Of a stretch of 64,000 nt of DNA, positions 1 to 10,703 are shown in pieces. Source of the stretch: Apodemus sylvaticus. Taxonomy: Eukaryota > Chordata > Mammalia > Rodentia > Muridae. The DNA is taken from positions 117,377,562-117,441,561 of the forward strand of contig NC_067477.1 in NCBI RefSeq assembly GCF_947179515.1, written 5' to 3'. The position numbers were made by a program, and so were the translations under genes. The notes under the pieces were generated by a model. That model did no database searches and was not told the DNA's origin. It saw only the letters and a list, made by a program, of their open reading frames with translations. Position 1 is the first letter of the stretch, and each line of letters begins with the position of its first letter.

Positions 1-549
1 CACCACCTGAATGCTTTCCCACCACTCTGCACAGACACAGAAACAGACCTCTGCCCTTTATGAGCTTCTACAAGCTGAGAGCAGAGGCATGCAGGATGCA
101 CTGGCAAAGCAGAAGTCAAGCCCACAGCCCACATCTCAGTAGCTGTAGTCATAGAATGGCAAAAATAACCCAACTAACCATGGACAGGCTTGGTATTACC
201 ATCCTGATGCGATTGATTCTGTGCTGGTAGCAAATACTTCTTCAAAGTCACCATATTTAAATGTAAAAAGCTCCATTTTAGCAAATTATAGTTTGTATCT
301 TAAAGCACATCAAACTCTAAAAGAACAGTGATGCCATTTAGGGAAATACACCTTCTCTGACATGAGGTTTCAAGGCCTTTCATGTTAGGCTCAGGCAATT
401 TTATGACATGTAGCATTTAGAAGAGGAAGATGACTATTTGTCACAGGTCACTGGATTTATATGGCTCACTACATATCAAATCTACATATACAGCTCAGCA
501 ATTTGTGTCACGTTTATTTCAAACCCTACATTTTAAGATCAGTACTTAC
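1..549 (-). other. Lclat1: Lclat1 intron, partial (downstream of the exon at 550-666)
   Basis: Begins on the minus strand with the donor GTAAGT at 549-544 and runs off the window at position 1. I see no exon, repeat copy or simple repeat that I can name in this stretch. It is AT-rich unique-looking intronic sequence. Confidence 0.8.
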
Positions 550-666
550 CTTCTCTTAGACGGTCCACCACGAAAGTAAAGCCAGTGGTTCTTGGGTGTA
601 AGACATACTCATATTTCTGAAGTCCATTCTTCTCCGCAAAATCATTACTCCTAGCCTTGTTATTTT
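550..666 (-). CDS. Lclat1: Lclat1 fourth coding exon (E171 split to E209, G210 split)
   Basis: 117 nt, acceptor TTTTTGTCTAG and donor GTAAGT (549-544). The first two bases complete Glu171 with the G left by the previous exon. The exon then encodes NNKARSNDFAEKNG, LQKYEYVLHPRTTGF and TFVVDRLREG, a region conserved in LCLAT1 just after the FPEGT motif; the HPRTTGF segment belongs to the fourth acyltransferase block. It ends one base into Gly210. The remaining C-terminal half of the protein must be encoded to the left of this window. Like the preceding exon it is symmetric (phase 1/1, 39 codons). Confidence 0.95.
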
Positions 667-762
667 CTAGACAAAAAGAAGAGACTGTCAGAAGCCATAA
701 GGTAAAAGAAGATGAGCTAAGGAAAAACATTAAAAATTTCTTGTATAAAAAACAGTACTTAT

Positions 763-923
763 GCCTGGTGGTGGTGGCCCACGCCTTTAATCCCAGCACT
801 TGAGAGGCAGAGGCAGGGGGATTTCTGAGTTCGAGGCCAGCCTGGTCTACAGAGTGAGTTCCAGAACAGCCAGGACTATACAGAGAAACCCTGTCTAAAA
901 AAAACCAAAAAAAAAAAAAAAAA
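763..923 (+). mobile_element. B1 SINE
   Basis: Starts gcctggtggtggtggcc and contains the box-A/B-like ttaatcccagcactt and gttcgaggccagcctgg blocks, then gaaaccctgtct and an A-rich tail. Flanks acagtacttatg (752-763) and atagcacttatg (924-935) look like a 12-bp target-site duplication with two mismatches. Confidence 0.93.
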
Positions 924-934
924 ATAGCACTTAT

Positions 935-1076
935 GACCAGGCATGATGGGCACACCTTCAATCACAGAATTCAGACGGCAGAGACAGGCAGATCTACAGG
1001 AGTTCACGATCAACTTAGTGTACACAGTGAATTCCAGGCCAGCCACTACATTGTGAGACCCTGCCTACACCCAAAA
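935..1076 (+). mobile_element. Diverged B1 SINE
   Basis: gaccaggcatgatgggcac, caatcacagaattcagacgg, tccaggccagccactac and gtgagaccctgcc follow the B1 order with many substitutions. Lies directly after the younger B1 at 763-923, so the latter inserted at its 5' edge. Confidence 0.75.
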
Positions 1077-1130
1077 GGGACATTTCTGTTGTTACACAGT
1101 ATACAAAGACTGTTGAAAATATTCCGAGTA

Positions 1131-1309
1131 TGCTTTGCCTGCATGTCTGTGTGACAGTGTGTAGTATCCAAGGAGGCCAAAAGAGGGCATCAGATCCCTG
1201 GAACTGGAGTTACAGATGGGTGTACATAGTCATGTGAGTACTAGGCACCAAAGCAGGTCCTCTACAAGAATACCAAATGCACTTAATCACTGGGCCACTT
1301 ATCCAGCCC
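1131..1309 (-). mobile_element. B3/B2-type SINE
   Basis: On + it reads ccaaaagagggcatcagatc, ctggaactggagttacagat, tgtgagtactaggcacc, and ends cactgggccacttatccagcc, the reverse of the tRNA-like head of B2/B3 elements. Confidence 0.8.
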
Positions 1310-1351
1310 TGAAATACAAACATCTGAGATAACCCTTACAAATATCTGAAT

Positions 1352-1422
1352 AGGTAGGTAGGGTGGGTGGGTGGGTGGATGGATGGATGGATGGATGGAC
1401 AGATAGAAGATAGAAGATAGTC

Positions 1423-1471
<49 letters not shown>

Positions 1472-1512
1472 TAGACAGACAGACAGACAGATATAGACAG
1501 ACAGACAGACAA
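1352..1512. repeat. Compound tetranucleotide microsatellite
   Basis: Consecutive tracts of GGTA, GGTG, GGAT, a GATA run of about 13 units (around 1422-1470), and two GACA blocks. All differ by single-base changes of a GRYA-type unit, suggesting growth from one another. Confidence 0.97.
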
Positions 1513-1542
1513 AGATGTAAATTTATGTTTGTAATAAACCTT

Positions 1543-1558
1543 AAGAAGATTCCTTAAA
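1543..1558. repeat. L1 target-site duplication, left copy
   Basis: Matches 2213-2228 at 15 of 16 bases; brackets the L1 at 1559-2212. Confidence 0.85.
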
Positions 1559-2212
1559 GAAAAAGGAACACTCCTCCACTGCTGGTGGGGTTACAAGCTG
1601 GTACTACCACTCTGGAAGTCAATCTAGCAGTTCCTCAGAAAACTGGGAATAATACTTCCAGAGGACCCCACTATACCACTCCTGGGCATTACCCAGAGGA
1701 TTCCCCAGCATGTAATAAGGATACATGCTCCACTGTGTTCATAACAGCTCTATTTATAATAGCCAGAATCTGGAAAGAACCCAGATGTTCCTCAACAGAG
1801 GAATGGATACAGAAAATGTGGTATATATACACAATGGAGTACTATTCAGTCATTAGAAACAATGAATTCATGAAATTCTTAGACAAATGGATAGAACTGG
1901 AGAACATCATCCTAAGTGAGGTAACCCAGTCTCGAAAAAACACTCATGGTATGCACTCGCTGATAAATTGATATTAGCCTAGAAGCTTGGAATACCCAAG
2001 ACCCAATGCACATATCAAATGATGCTCAAGAAGAAGGAAGGAGTGGCCCCCGGTCCTGGAAAAGCTCAGTGCAGCAGGGTCGGGGAATACCAGGACAGGG
2101 AAGTGGGAAGGGGTGGGTTGGGGAACAGGGGGAGGAAAGAGGGCTTATGGGACTTTCTGGGGGGGGGGGACCAGGAAAGGGAAAATCACTTGAAATGAAA
2201 ATAAAAAATATA
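1559..2212 (+). mobile_element. 5'-truncated L1 LINE, 3' end only
   Basis: Encodes the last ~135 residues of L1 ORF2 (CNKDTCSTVF, ALFIIARIWKEPRCSSTEEW, MWYIYTMEYYS) and then a G-rich 3' UTR ending in an A-rich tail. The 16-bp flanks aagaagattccttaaa (1543-1558) and aagaagtttccttaaa (2213-2228) are a target-site duplication with one mismatch. The ORF2 end reads SLIN-stop instead of the usual SLISGY-stop. A dead remnant with no gene function. Confidence 0.93.
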
Positions 2213-2228
2213 AAGAAGTTTCCTTAAA
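2213..2228. repeat. L1 target-site duplication, right copy
   Basis: Partner of 1543-1558; follows the L1 A-rich tail. Confidence 0.85.
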
Positions 2229-3439
2229 TTTATATCCCAAACTTTAAAATTGCTTACGCGGCTTTTTAAAAACTGAGATGAAATGAAAATTAAGATATAA
2301 AAACAAAAAAAAAAACTAATAATGAAAACTAAAGTTTCATTAAAGATCATCTTTATATGGGGTGAGGATGTTCAATAAGCCACATGTCTACCATGTGCAA
2401 GGTCTTAGGCCCAACCCCAAGCAGCACTAATAAGAACATAATCCTGAAATAGTAACAATTTAAATGTAACATAAAATACTAATAAAAGTAAAAATTAACA
2501 AAATACAAGATCTAGACACCCAGAAGAAATAACTAGCAATCAAATCAACATTTTATTTTACCCAATAATTTTGGCTTTGAAGGCAAAATGAAATATCTGC
2601 CTTGCTCAAGCACAGAGTGGCTAATATTACTAACCAAAACCACTGCACAGCAAAATAGGCACATGATTAGCGCATCATGTGCAAACATCTGAACATGGTT
2701 TGGCTGAATATAGTTACAGAGACAAGTATATTTTCCAATTGTTGGCAATAACTTCTTTTTCCATTCCATGAGGTCACTTTACAAATTCCAAGAAGAACCA
2801 AACTCATTACTCAGCAAATACAACTGGAAAATAAAGTGTTCAAAAATTTGGCCTTGACTAGTAGAGATCATGAAATACCTTCTGATGACAGCAAATGTTA
2901 GGACATGTAATTCTCAGCTCTGTTTGGAAATTTACAGACTAGTACAAGAATAATATCTATATACACAGAACTTTCCTAGGAGTAAATTTAAGATCAGTGA
3001 GTTCTCTAGCACTCCAGCAATCACAGATGCATCCACAACACAATATCCAGCACATACTCTTACAGAAGGCACTATGTCATTTCTAACAGCAGCACTGAGT
3101 CAAATGCCCACAACTCCTCTAACAATAAAAGGAAAGACCTAGGACATGGAAATCGGTAAGCTATTCTGCATCTGTTGTGAATGTCCTGGGCATGGGCAGA
3201 CTAGTGACACCATTTCTGTTACAGCCAGTTACGGACTTAAAGAGGATTAGGAGTCCCAGAGACTCTGGAGAGCTGCAACTACTCACCAGCTTGTCCCATG
3301 TGTCAGTGACTCTGAGGATTTTCATGTGCAACTCAATTCTGTTATAGATGTGGAGACAAATATACACAATGCTAAGATGTAGTCACACTATGGGACAAGT
3401 CAAGTGTGGTGATGCTCCCCCTCCGTCCCTCACTTCACC

Positions 3440-3780
3440 CACCACTCCCAGGCCATCATTAGTAACTGCACTAGCATCCCATTTTCCAACCACAGACTCC
3501 TGTCCGCTCATTCCCTGTAACCTCCCACTCCTTCCACCCAGACCCATGGGACCGCTGGCCACTCTGATCTTCTCAAGCCAACTGGGTACTTTCCAACCTC
3601 AGCTTGTGCAGCTGCTATTCAATTACCCACGCCTTAGGCTGCAGATGAAGTCTGCTACCTCATACACTCAGTCTCCACTTACCAGAAACTTAGTAGAGAG
3701 GCTTGTCCTGACCACCTTATAGGCTAGCACCCTGCTTCCTTCTTTTACTGTCTTCCCATCGTGTCTTATCTTTTCCCCTT
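3440..3780 (+). mobile_element. Ancient L2 LINE 3' fragment
   Basis: agagaggcttgtcctgacca followed by ccttat, tagcaccctgcttcctt and tactgtcttccc matches the conserved 3' part of L2. The left edge is uncertain. It abuts the A-rich end of the Lx element, which probably inserted into or next to it. Confidence 0.5.
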
Positions 3781-3789
3781 TACAAAATT

Positions 3790-5228
3790 TTTAGCTTTTT
3801 ATTGGTTCTTTTTGAAGTTCACATCATGTACCCCAATCCCATTCATTTCCCCCTCCCCTCATACCCGCATTCCATGCTTGCAACAGGACTCCCAACAGAT
3901 AAATATCTTGTGTGGAAGATGAAGTGTGTCACAGTGTTCCCATGGTATTTCCTTTTGTTTACACTTCTTGCCAATGTTCTCTGCAATGACTTGTTTGGTC
4001 TGACACGAGGCCTCTGACTTCTGCTACTCTATCAATACTGGACCTCACTGAGCCTCCTCCCAGATCTCCTGCTGTTGGCCTGTCTCATGGAGATCCTGTA
4101 GTTTGGGATCTGTAAGACTGGCCCCTTCACCACACACTCCAGCAGTTTATCAGTGGGACCAATGTTGGAGTGGGCCAATTTAAATCCCTGGATCTTGGCC
4201 TGAGCAGTATCCAAGCTACTCAGCCCACCAGCTCCTGGCTCTTACACCCTCAAGAGTGGTTCAGCCAACCCCTACTCTACACTGCTGCCCAGGCGAGGTG
4301 CAGGGCTCGCTCTCCCAAGAGACAAGGGAGAGAAGGGGGGTATCTCTCCCTCATCCATGCTACCATACAGTAGACAGGAGGCAGGGCCAGCTCTCCCGCT
4401 CTCACACCTTCATAGCCAGCTCACCTGCAGTCCCCATACCAGCACAGCTATACTGTGCTGCCCAGATGAAGGGTAGGGCCAGCTCTCTTGCTGTCATGAC
4501 CCCAAGGGCCAGGTCTCCATGGGGAGAAAAGGCTATCTCTCCCTCATCCACACCACCTCCCAGGAGATGAGTTGAAGGGCCAGCTCTTCCAATGCTCATA
4601 TTCCCAGGGCCAACAATGTGCTGGACACTCTCTCAAATACTATAGCTGGTTAGGGATGGAGCCAGTTCTGCTCTGCCTCCAAGGCCAGCTCTCCCACAAT
4701 GCCTGGATGATGGGTGGGGCCAGTTCTACACAGCACTCAGACATCAATATGTCCCTGGCTGACAGCCCAGACCAGGGACATTTGCCTAGCCTTTGGTAAC
4801 AGACCCCTGCTGTTGCAGGGTCTCAGGCCTGATGTGGCCCACAGTGGTAGCACAGGCTAGATGCCACCATGGTCCCAGTTGGCTTTACTAGCTACTCATG
4901 TCAGACTGTCCCTCACTGCCCAGTCTCCAGTTCTGCCTCTCTTTATTATGCCTACATCCTTGTGTTTCTCTTTCTCTTCCATTTCTTTACCACATTCTTG
5001 CTCCTCTTAGTGGTGCCTAAGGTCTCTGAGTATCTGGGGTTGCCTCAGAAGTGGTCTCAGGAGTGCTATGCTCTGCTCATGTATTATGATGCTGGGCAGG
5101 GGTCATCTCAGGCATGGTCTGCACCCCCAACCCCAGGCCTGAAAGCACCAAACTGGTGGTCATCTCAGGTTACCTCTCTGACTGGGCCCGAGGAGGCCAG
5201 TCTGGTAGTCATCTCTTTCTTCATATAA
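3790..5228 (-). mobile_element. Lx-type L1 LINE 3' UTR, about 1.4 kb
   Basis: Read on the minus strand it ends in CCAATAAAAAGC and an A-rich end at the left (+ strand: agctttttattggttc, atcatgtaccccaatccc). The body contains recurring GGGAGAGCTGGCCC-like units (+ strand ggccagctctccc near 4385, variants near 4303, 4472, 4578 and 4682). The layout fits the long 3' UTR of old rodent Lx LINEs. No ORF2 sequence was recognised, so it is 5' truncated. Family assignment is from memory of the consensus. Confidence 0.6.
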
Positions 5229-5405
5229 CATAGGCTTCATGGAAGGGAATTAATTTTGTACATGAAATTTCAAGACATTGGGATATTTATTAAATAAAAA
5301 AACTTTATGTGCAAGAGTATTAAATTCTATGTAATTTCATTGTTAAAATCTAAAAGTAGCTTTCCTTTCCAAATCAGATGGAACTAAAAATTATACCCTA
5401 ACAAG

Positions 5406-5810
5406 TGTTATGGTAAATTTTATGTCAACCTTACAAGGCTGCATGCAGCAGACTTTAACTGTCAACCTGTCACAACCTGGAAGCATCTTAAAAGAGTATT
5501 AATGAGGACTTATCTGGATTAGAGGGCATGTCCAGGAGACTGTCACCCACTTTGGGTGGCATTGTTTCCTGTAGTTGGGGTCATGAAAAATATTAAGAGA
5601 GAAGAAAGCTAGCTAAGAGCAAGCATATTAGTAAGGGTACATTTATTTCCCCTGCTGACTGTGGATGTGCCCAGCTGTTTCAAGTTCCTACCTTGACTTC
5701 CACACAGTGATGGACTGTGACCTGCAATTGTAAGGTGATGTAAACCCTGTTTTCCCCTAACCTGCTTTCAGTTAGGGTATTTATCATAACAACAGAAATG
5801 AAACTAGGAT
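5406..5810 (+). mobile_element. Ancient LTR-like interspersed repeat
   Basis: Begins tgttatggtaaattttatgtcaac and ends caacagaaatgaaactagga after a ...tgtgacctgcaattg... then aaccctgttttccc segment. This is the order seen in rodent MaLR LTRs (TGT...GTCAAC start, polyA-signal region, ACAGAAA end). Heavily decayed; a hAT-type DNA transposon is the alternative. Confidence 0.5.
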
Positions 5811-6787
5811 GGTACAAACTTTTATTCTAGATATTTTGGTAAAGGTACTTTTTAGATGAGATTACTATTCTAATTGGTAGAGTGGTAAGGCTTACTCCAC
5901 AATGTGATTGGGTTTCATGTAAATCAACTGTCTTAGAAACAAGGGTACCCTTACCTGCACTACACAGAAGATGATGACTGCCAGAGTCCACTTTTAGGTT
6001 TCAACTGCTACTCTTCCCAGGACTCTACCACTGGCCCAATCTCAACTTTCAAGGTCTGCTGTGGCAAGAAGCACTCCCTTAAAGCAAACCCTGCTCTCTC
6101 CTCAAATATTTGATTCTTTAGAGACCCCAAAACACAATATAAAACTGTACAATCACCTCAAAGGTCAAATGATATGAAAAATTACAATATAAGTAAATAA
6201 AATGGACACAAACACGTGCTCTCTGCTGGCTTTAAGGTTATAAAGGAGCCGGTGTGTATGAGCATGCATATGTAAGACTGTGAGCATGTACATAAGCATC
6301 TTTGGCCAAATGATGAGCAAACTCAAACAGAAGCCCAAACCATGTTCATTCGTGAACTATGGAGTCACAGCAACCTCTATGTACACTTCTGTGCTTTTTA
6401 ATTTCCCAATATACTTCTTCCGTTAACAAGAAGTTATAACCAATTATAGTATACAAAGACAAAATGTATAAAAACCCATGAAACACACTAATCTAAAAAT
6501 GTGCAAGCAAACTATATTCAGAACTAGATTCATTTGGAAGAGAATATACAGAACAGGTAGAAGAGACGAACTCTACTTCAATGTAATTTTGGAATTCAGT
6601 TTATGTAAAGATAGAGACTAATATTTGAAGGACATATTGTAAGGCTTAAAATATAAATATTGTAAGTCATGTTCTAGGACTATGAATATGAAAAATAATG
6701 ACCTCTTTTGGTTACCCATAATAAATCCAATTCCAGCAGCAGTCCTGGGTCGTGAGGCAGTGGCAGTCTTACTGATCTGCTTTAATA

Positions 6788-6934
6788 ACTGGTTCTGAGG
6801 CGCCTGACTCACCAGCCTAGGTAGGCCTGGAGCTCACTGCGCTCAGGCTGACAGGGACCTTTGACAATCCTCCTGCCTGTGCTTCCCAAGTACTGGGATT
6901 ACAAGCAGGCTTAAGCCATCCCACCTAGCTTTGG
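6788..6934 (-). mobile_element. Diverged B1 SINE
   Basis: + strand shows tcctcctgcctgtgcttccc, aagtactgggattacaagc and a decayed acceptor-side ctcactgcgctcaggctgac: an old B1/proto-B1 in antisense. Confidence 0.7.
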
Positions 6935-7297
6935 ATAAGGGAAGGAGGTAGCTCTGGAAGACATGTTACAGGGAGGACTGGGAAGTAAACATGGCCAAAA
7001 ATAAACTATATTCATGTATAAATTCTCAAGGAATAAAATAGTATTTGACTGAATATCAAATATCTTTTATATACTAAGATAGTTTGTCTAACATACATTT
7101 GATACTGACAGTGTTGGATTATGTAAAGCTCCCCAGCATCCACTCTGAACACCTATCCTAAAAGTGTTGGAGTGACTTGTGTAGAATTTCAGTCTAGTTC
7201 ATTTGAGTGTGATATTTGAGTGTGATAAGTAAAAAGTGATATTTTTACTTTTTTGCAAGGGTTTTTATAATAAAATTTGTAAAATTATATTTTAAAT

Positions 7298-7498
7298 CTT
7301 GTTTTCTTTTTGGTCTTCCCCTCACTCCATGATACTGAGAACTGCACCCAGGGCCTCACAACAGTGCACCAGTGAGCTCTATTCCTAGCCATCTTGCTAT
7401 TCTGTGTTTTAAGGCACTGACTCACTATGTTGCTCAGGCTGGTCTTAAACTTGTGATCTGCCTGCATTACTCTCCTGAGTAGCTGGAACTTCAGGACT
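7298..7498 (-). mobile_element. B4 SINE (B1-ID fusion)
   Basis: On + an ID-like part (gaactgcacccagggcc ... caccagtgagctctattccta) is followed by a B1-like part (actcactatgttgctcaggc, tcctgagtagctgga). On the minus strand that is B1 then ID, the B4 arrangement. It lies only about 150 bp downstream of the Lclat1 exon at 7645-7791. Confidence 0.75.
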
Positions 7499-7644
7499 TA
7501 TTAGCAAGTTAGGTTTGGGTGCCATTAACTGAGTGACCTTGGGGTTTGTACATCCATTTTGTTGATATTCACAAACTCTGTATGAGATTTGACTAGTGGT
7601 TTCTAAGTTTATAAATTCTGTGACCCAAACCCAGGCTAGCTTAC

Positions 7645-7791
7645 CTGTGAGGTCAGTTCCTTCTGGAAAGATGAGAAGTTGTAATGGTTCATGGATGACA
7701 CAAAAATAATCAATCATGTCTTCAAAATGGCTCTTATCATCTTTCCATTTCCTATGAATAAAGATAAAGGCAGCAACTTGCATGGCCCAGC
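7645..7791 (-). CDS. Lclat1: Lclat1 third coding exon, FPEGT motif (G122 split to T170)
   Basis: 147 nt between acceptor TTTTTTTTCCCTAG and donor GTAAGC (7644-7639). The first two bases complete Gly122, then 48 codons begin WAMQVAAFIFIHRKWK and end LQLLIFPEGTDLT, with one base left over (phase 1). FPEGT at residues 163-167 is the third conserved PlsC/AGPAT motif, involved in binding the acyl acceptor. The WAMQVAAFIF segment is hydrophobic and lies between the HX4D and EGT motifs as in LCLAT1. The exon has phase 1 at both ends and is 49 codons long, so skipping it would keep the frame but remove the EGT motif. Confidence 0.95.
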
Positions 7792-7945
7792 CTAGGGAAA
7801 AAAAATAAGCATTTGTACAAACTTCAATAGCAATATTCACTTACAATTGAATATAACGTTCAGGTCTTTGACTTTTTTACACTATAATCATTCTATGACA
7901 TAACATATATTTAGTACTAATTTTAGAAATACTGGGGTTTGCAAA

Positions 7946-8100
7946 ACTGTTGTTTGTTTTCCCACCTCTCCCAGACATGGTTGTCTGTGTAGCCCTGGCT
8001 GTCCTGGAATTCACACTGTAGACCAAGCTGGCCTTGAACTCAGAGATTTGCCTGCATCTCCCTCCTGCATGCTGGGATCAAAGGTGTGCATTACCACTGG
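7946..8100 (-). mobile_element. B1 SINE
   Basis: + strand ctgtgtagccctggctgtcc, gtagaccaagctggccttga, gctgggatcaaaggtgtgc are reversed B1 blocks. Confidence 0.88.
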
Positions 8101-8905
8101 TTAAATTCCTTAAAACCTCCTTTAAGTCACAGCTTGCCACTATTTTATCAAGACACTACTGTTTACCAAGCAATAAATGAAAAGAATTTTCTCAGGTCAC
8201 ACAACAATTGTATAATATTTCCTTTTCTGTACTCTCAAACAAAATACCAATGCTATTTTCAATGGTAGTCACTTCAAATTTACTTAAATGAAATGGGAAG
8301 TTCTATCTGCTATGCACACTCCTCTGAGTGCACATGTGGGCATACAGCCTTTCTCAGAGGCAACCCACCTTATTGCTGGAAAGGTAGCCTTGATGAGCCC
8401 ATCTGTATTTCCGATGCCTGCCAATCTCTCCCTGGTACAGCCTTTGGAGCTTCTGTAAATGCCTAACTCAGGGCAGCCTATGTGCAGTCTCTGAAAAGGC
8501 TCACAAGGAATGAAAGCATGGGCCCCACAGTCACTCTCCGGCCAACCGAATATCTACCTCTCTTAAATTTCCCCTAGGACCTTGGAAAAGCAACCATTAT
8601 GAGTTGTGCAATAAAGACAGTATATGTAGTAAAGGTCAAAACCTCTTGCTGCTGAGCCACAGGTCTGATCCTGATTCTAACTCTTGGCCCAGTCTTGCCA
8701 GCCTCTGCATGGGTCCATCTCCGTGACAACCATAAGACTTCCTCTCTATCACTTACACAGAATAACTACAACACTCATCTTGGCAGCTAGGGAGGAAGGT
8801 AATAATGCCTTGCAAACAAGCAGTGCTGTTCTGGGACACGATGTGCCATCAGCTTACCTCTGCTCCCCTGTAACTTAGGCTAAGTCCAACCTGAGAATCT
8901 CTTAT

Positions 8906-8920
8906 CTCTCCTAGAAATCT
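8906..8920. repeat. Target-site duplication of L1 stub, left copy
   Basis: ctctcctagaaatct, identical to 8951-8965. Confidence 0.85.
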
Positions 8921-8950
8921 CTTTTTTTTATTAGATATATTTTTTATTTA
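8921..8950 (-). mobile_element. 30-bp extreme 5'-truncated L1 insertion
   Basis: The insert is a T run followed by attagatat...tttttattta, the reverse of an L1 3' terminus (taaataaa...tatctaataaaa). It is bracketed by a perfect 15-bp direct repeat ctctcctagaaatct at 8906-8920 and 8951-8965. The repeat makes L1-type target-primed insertion the best explanation despite the tiny size. Confidence 0.75.
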
Positions 8951-8965
8951 CTCTCCTAGAAATCT
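8951..8965. repeat. Target-site duplication of L1 stub, right copy
   Basis: ctctcctagaaatct, identical to 8906-8920. Confidence 0.85.
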
Positions 8966-10207
8966 TTACCCCAATCATTTTTACTAGGGGCAAGTTTTTC
9001 CAAACAGACATTTTTCATGTTTCTGTTACACCTCCCTTTTTTTTTTCTGTCTTTAACTGAGATTAAGTTTTCTTTGCTCCCTCCCTTCTTCTCTAAAATC
9101 CAGGTTTTCCAAGAACTTAGGCATCCCATTTGTTCATATATACTATCAATAGCTATTTCTGTTTAACAATGTCAGTGCGAGCGCATCAGGTGCCACAGGA
9201 CAGCATGGCTGCCGCAGGGACAGCATGGCCCACAGTATGACCCACAGCCCTGCCCCTTGGCAGGCAGGGTGCTGACCTTTGCTCGACTGGCTTGGAAACA
9301 ACACATCCCATTTTATTTCTTTGTGTGTTTCAGCTTTCTATAGTTGGGAAGTCTGTTGAACCACAGACCGTCACCAACACTGAGTTCAATTATTAATCTC
9401 CACAAACCAAAACAGCTCTTAATTCTATCACTGTGTAAACCGACAGAGTCCAGTTTAAATTTAATTTCAATTTTTTAACAGTAAAATAATAATGCCCAGA
9501 ATGTCTGCTTATTCCCCTTCTCGTCACAGGATTTGTAAAAGTGCCCCCACTGCTCCAAAGGCTGTTTACTTTTCTATCACATTCCTAAGCTTGACAGAAA
9601 TGTTAATATTCAGATTTGACCCCAAGTTTGCTGACCTCTTTGCTTGTGTCCTTCTGTTAATCTTTTCTTTTGAAAATTGTTTCTGTCCTCACATTCCTGA
9701 AATGTATTTTTGGTTCAACTTTGGAAGCTGGTTTGACTAAAAATAGAATTTGAGGTTCCAAATCACTGTTTCCTCAGAATTTCAGAACATTTCCCACAGC
9801 CTTCCTTCGGTCACTGTGGCTAGCAGCCAGGAAGAAGCCAACCCCAGCCTCATCCATGCAGGAGCCTGCCCAATGCTCAAGCTTGTATGATTTTTCTCTT
9901 TTGTCCCAATAATTGAGTTTATTTCAACAACCATATTTTTGTTTTTAATATTTTCCAATGGTTATTTCCATACCAGCTATTTTATGAATAAATAGTATAA
10001 TTATAGAAACATTTGGTTGCTAACAGCATGCTTAGTATTATTATGAACATTTCATTAATTCTTAAGGCAACTATGAATCACATAAAAAAGACTATCTCTA
10101 ATACATGGATAAAGCACTTTCAGATGTAAGCAAGTGGAAACCAGGCTTCAGCCACAGGTCCCAAAGCTATGTTTTTATTTGTGTTTTCTTGTTTGTTTAG
10201 TTTTTAT

Positions 10208-10316
10208 TTTGTTTTGAGACATTATCTCACAGTATAGACCAAGCCAGCCTCAGACTCACTTTGTAGCCCAGGCTGGCTTTGAGCTCACAATATGATCCTT
10301 ATGCCTCAGTCTCCTA
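10208..10316 (-). mobile_element. Diverged B1 SINE
   Basis: + strand ttttgagacattatctcac, ctttgtagcccaggctggct and ttgagctcacaatatgatcc: antisense B1 blocks, old. Confidence 0.65.
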
Positions 10317-10373
10317 CATTTTATCCTTACTTTGCTGGTTTAAAATTATAGCATGTTTTAGGTCAGTGTAAAT

Positions 10374-10560
10374 GATCTGAAGCAATGGCTCAGTAGCTAA
10401 GAGAACTTATGGCTCTCTCAAAGGTCCCGACTACGGTTCTCAGTCAGCATCCACGTGGGGCAGCTCATGCCCACTCCTAACTCCAGCTCTAAAAGATGTG
10501 ACACCTGAGCTCCACAGGTACCTGTACTCACAAGTCTACACATACACACATAATTCACAA
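10374..10560 (+). mobile_element. B3-type SINE
   Basis: gcaatggctcagtagctaag, ggttctcagtcagcatccac, gcccactcctaactccagct and an acacatacacacata tail follow the B2/B3 order on + with loss of some segments. Confidence 0.75.
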
Positions 10561-10703
10561 AAATATAAATATTGATATCTTTTTATAAAATCACTCTGAA
10601 GTATATTCAAACAGCATCTTCCCAACAATATGCTCTTGAATTTCTCTTAATATTATGAATGACATAAATACTCCAAGAATCATTATTCATATACATGTCC
10701 AAT

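Larger units (their letters stand above)
667..7644 (-). other. Lclat1: Lclat1 intron between third and fourth coding exons (6,978 bp)
   Basis: Bounded by donor GTAAGC (7644) and acceptor CTAG (667). It holds the B1, B3, B4, L1, L2 and Lx copies listed separately. Unassigned stretches with no recognisable feature are about 2229-3440, 5229-5405, 5811-6787 and 6936-7297. Confidence 0.9.

Noticed and set aside
539..961. 140-codon frame on the minus strand containing genuine Lclat1 residues
   Set aside because: Only 550-666 is coding; upstream residues are translated intron and an antisense B1, as the CTAG acceptor at 668-667 shows.
1352..1512. Regularly spaced repeats considered as a CRISPR-like array
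   Set aside because: The repeats are contiguous tetranucleotides without unique spacers, in a mammalian genome.
3348..4570. Several proline- and serine-rich frames on + (3348-3722, 4170-4570)
   Set aside because: They fall in L2 and Lx-type repeat sequence whose C-rich bias removes stops.
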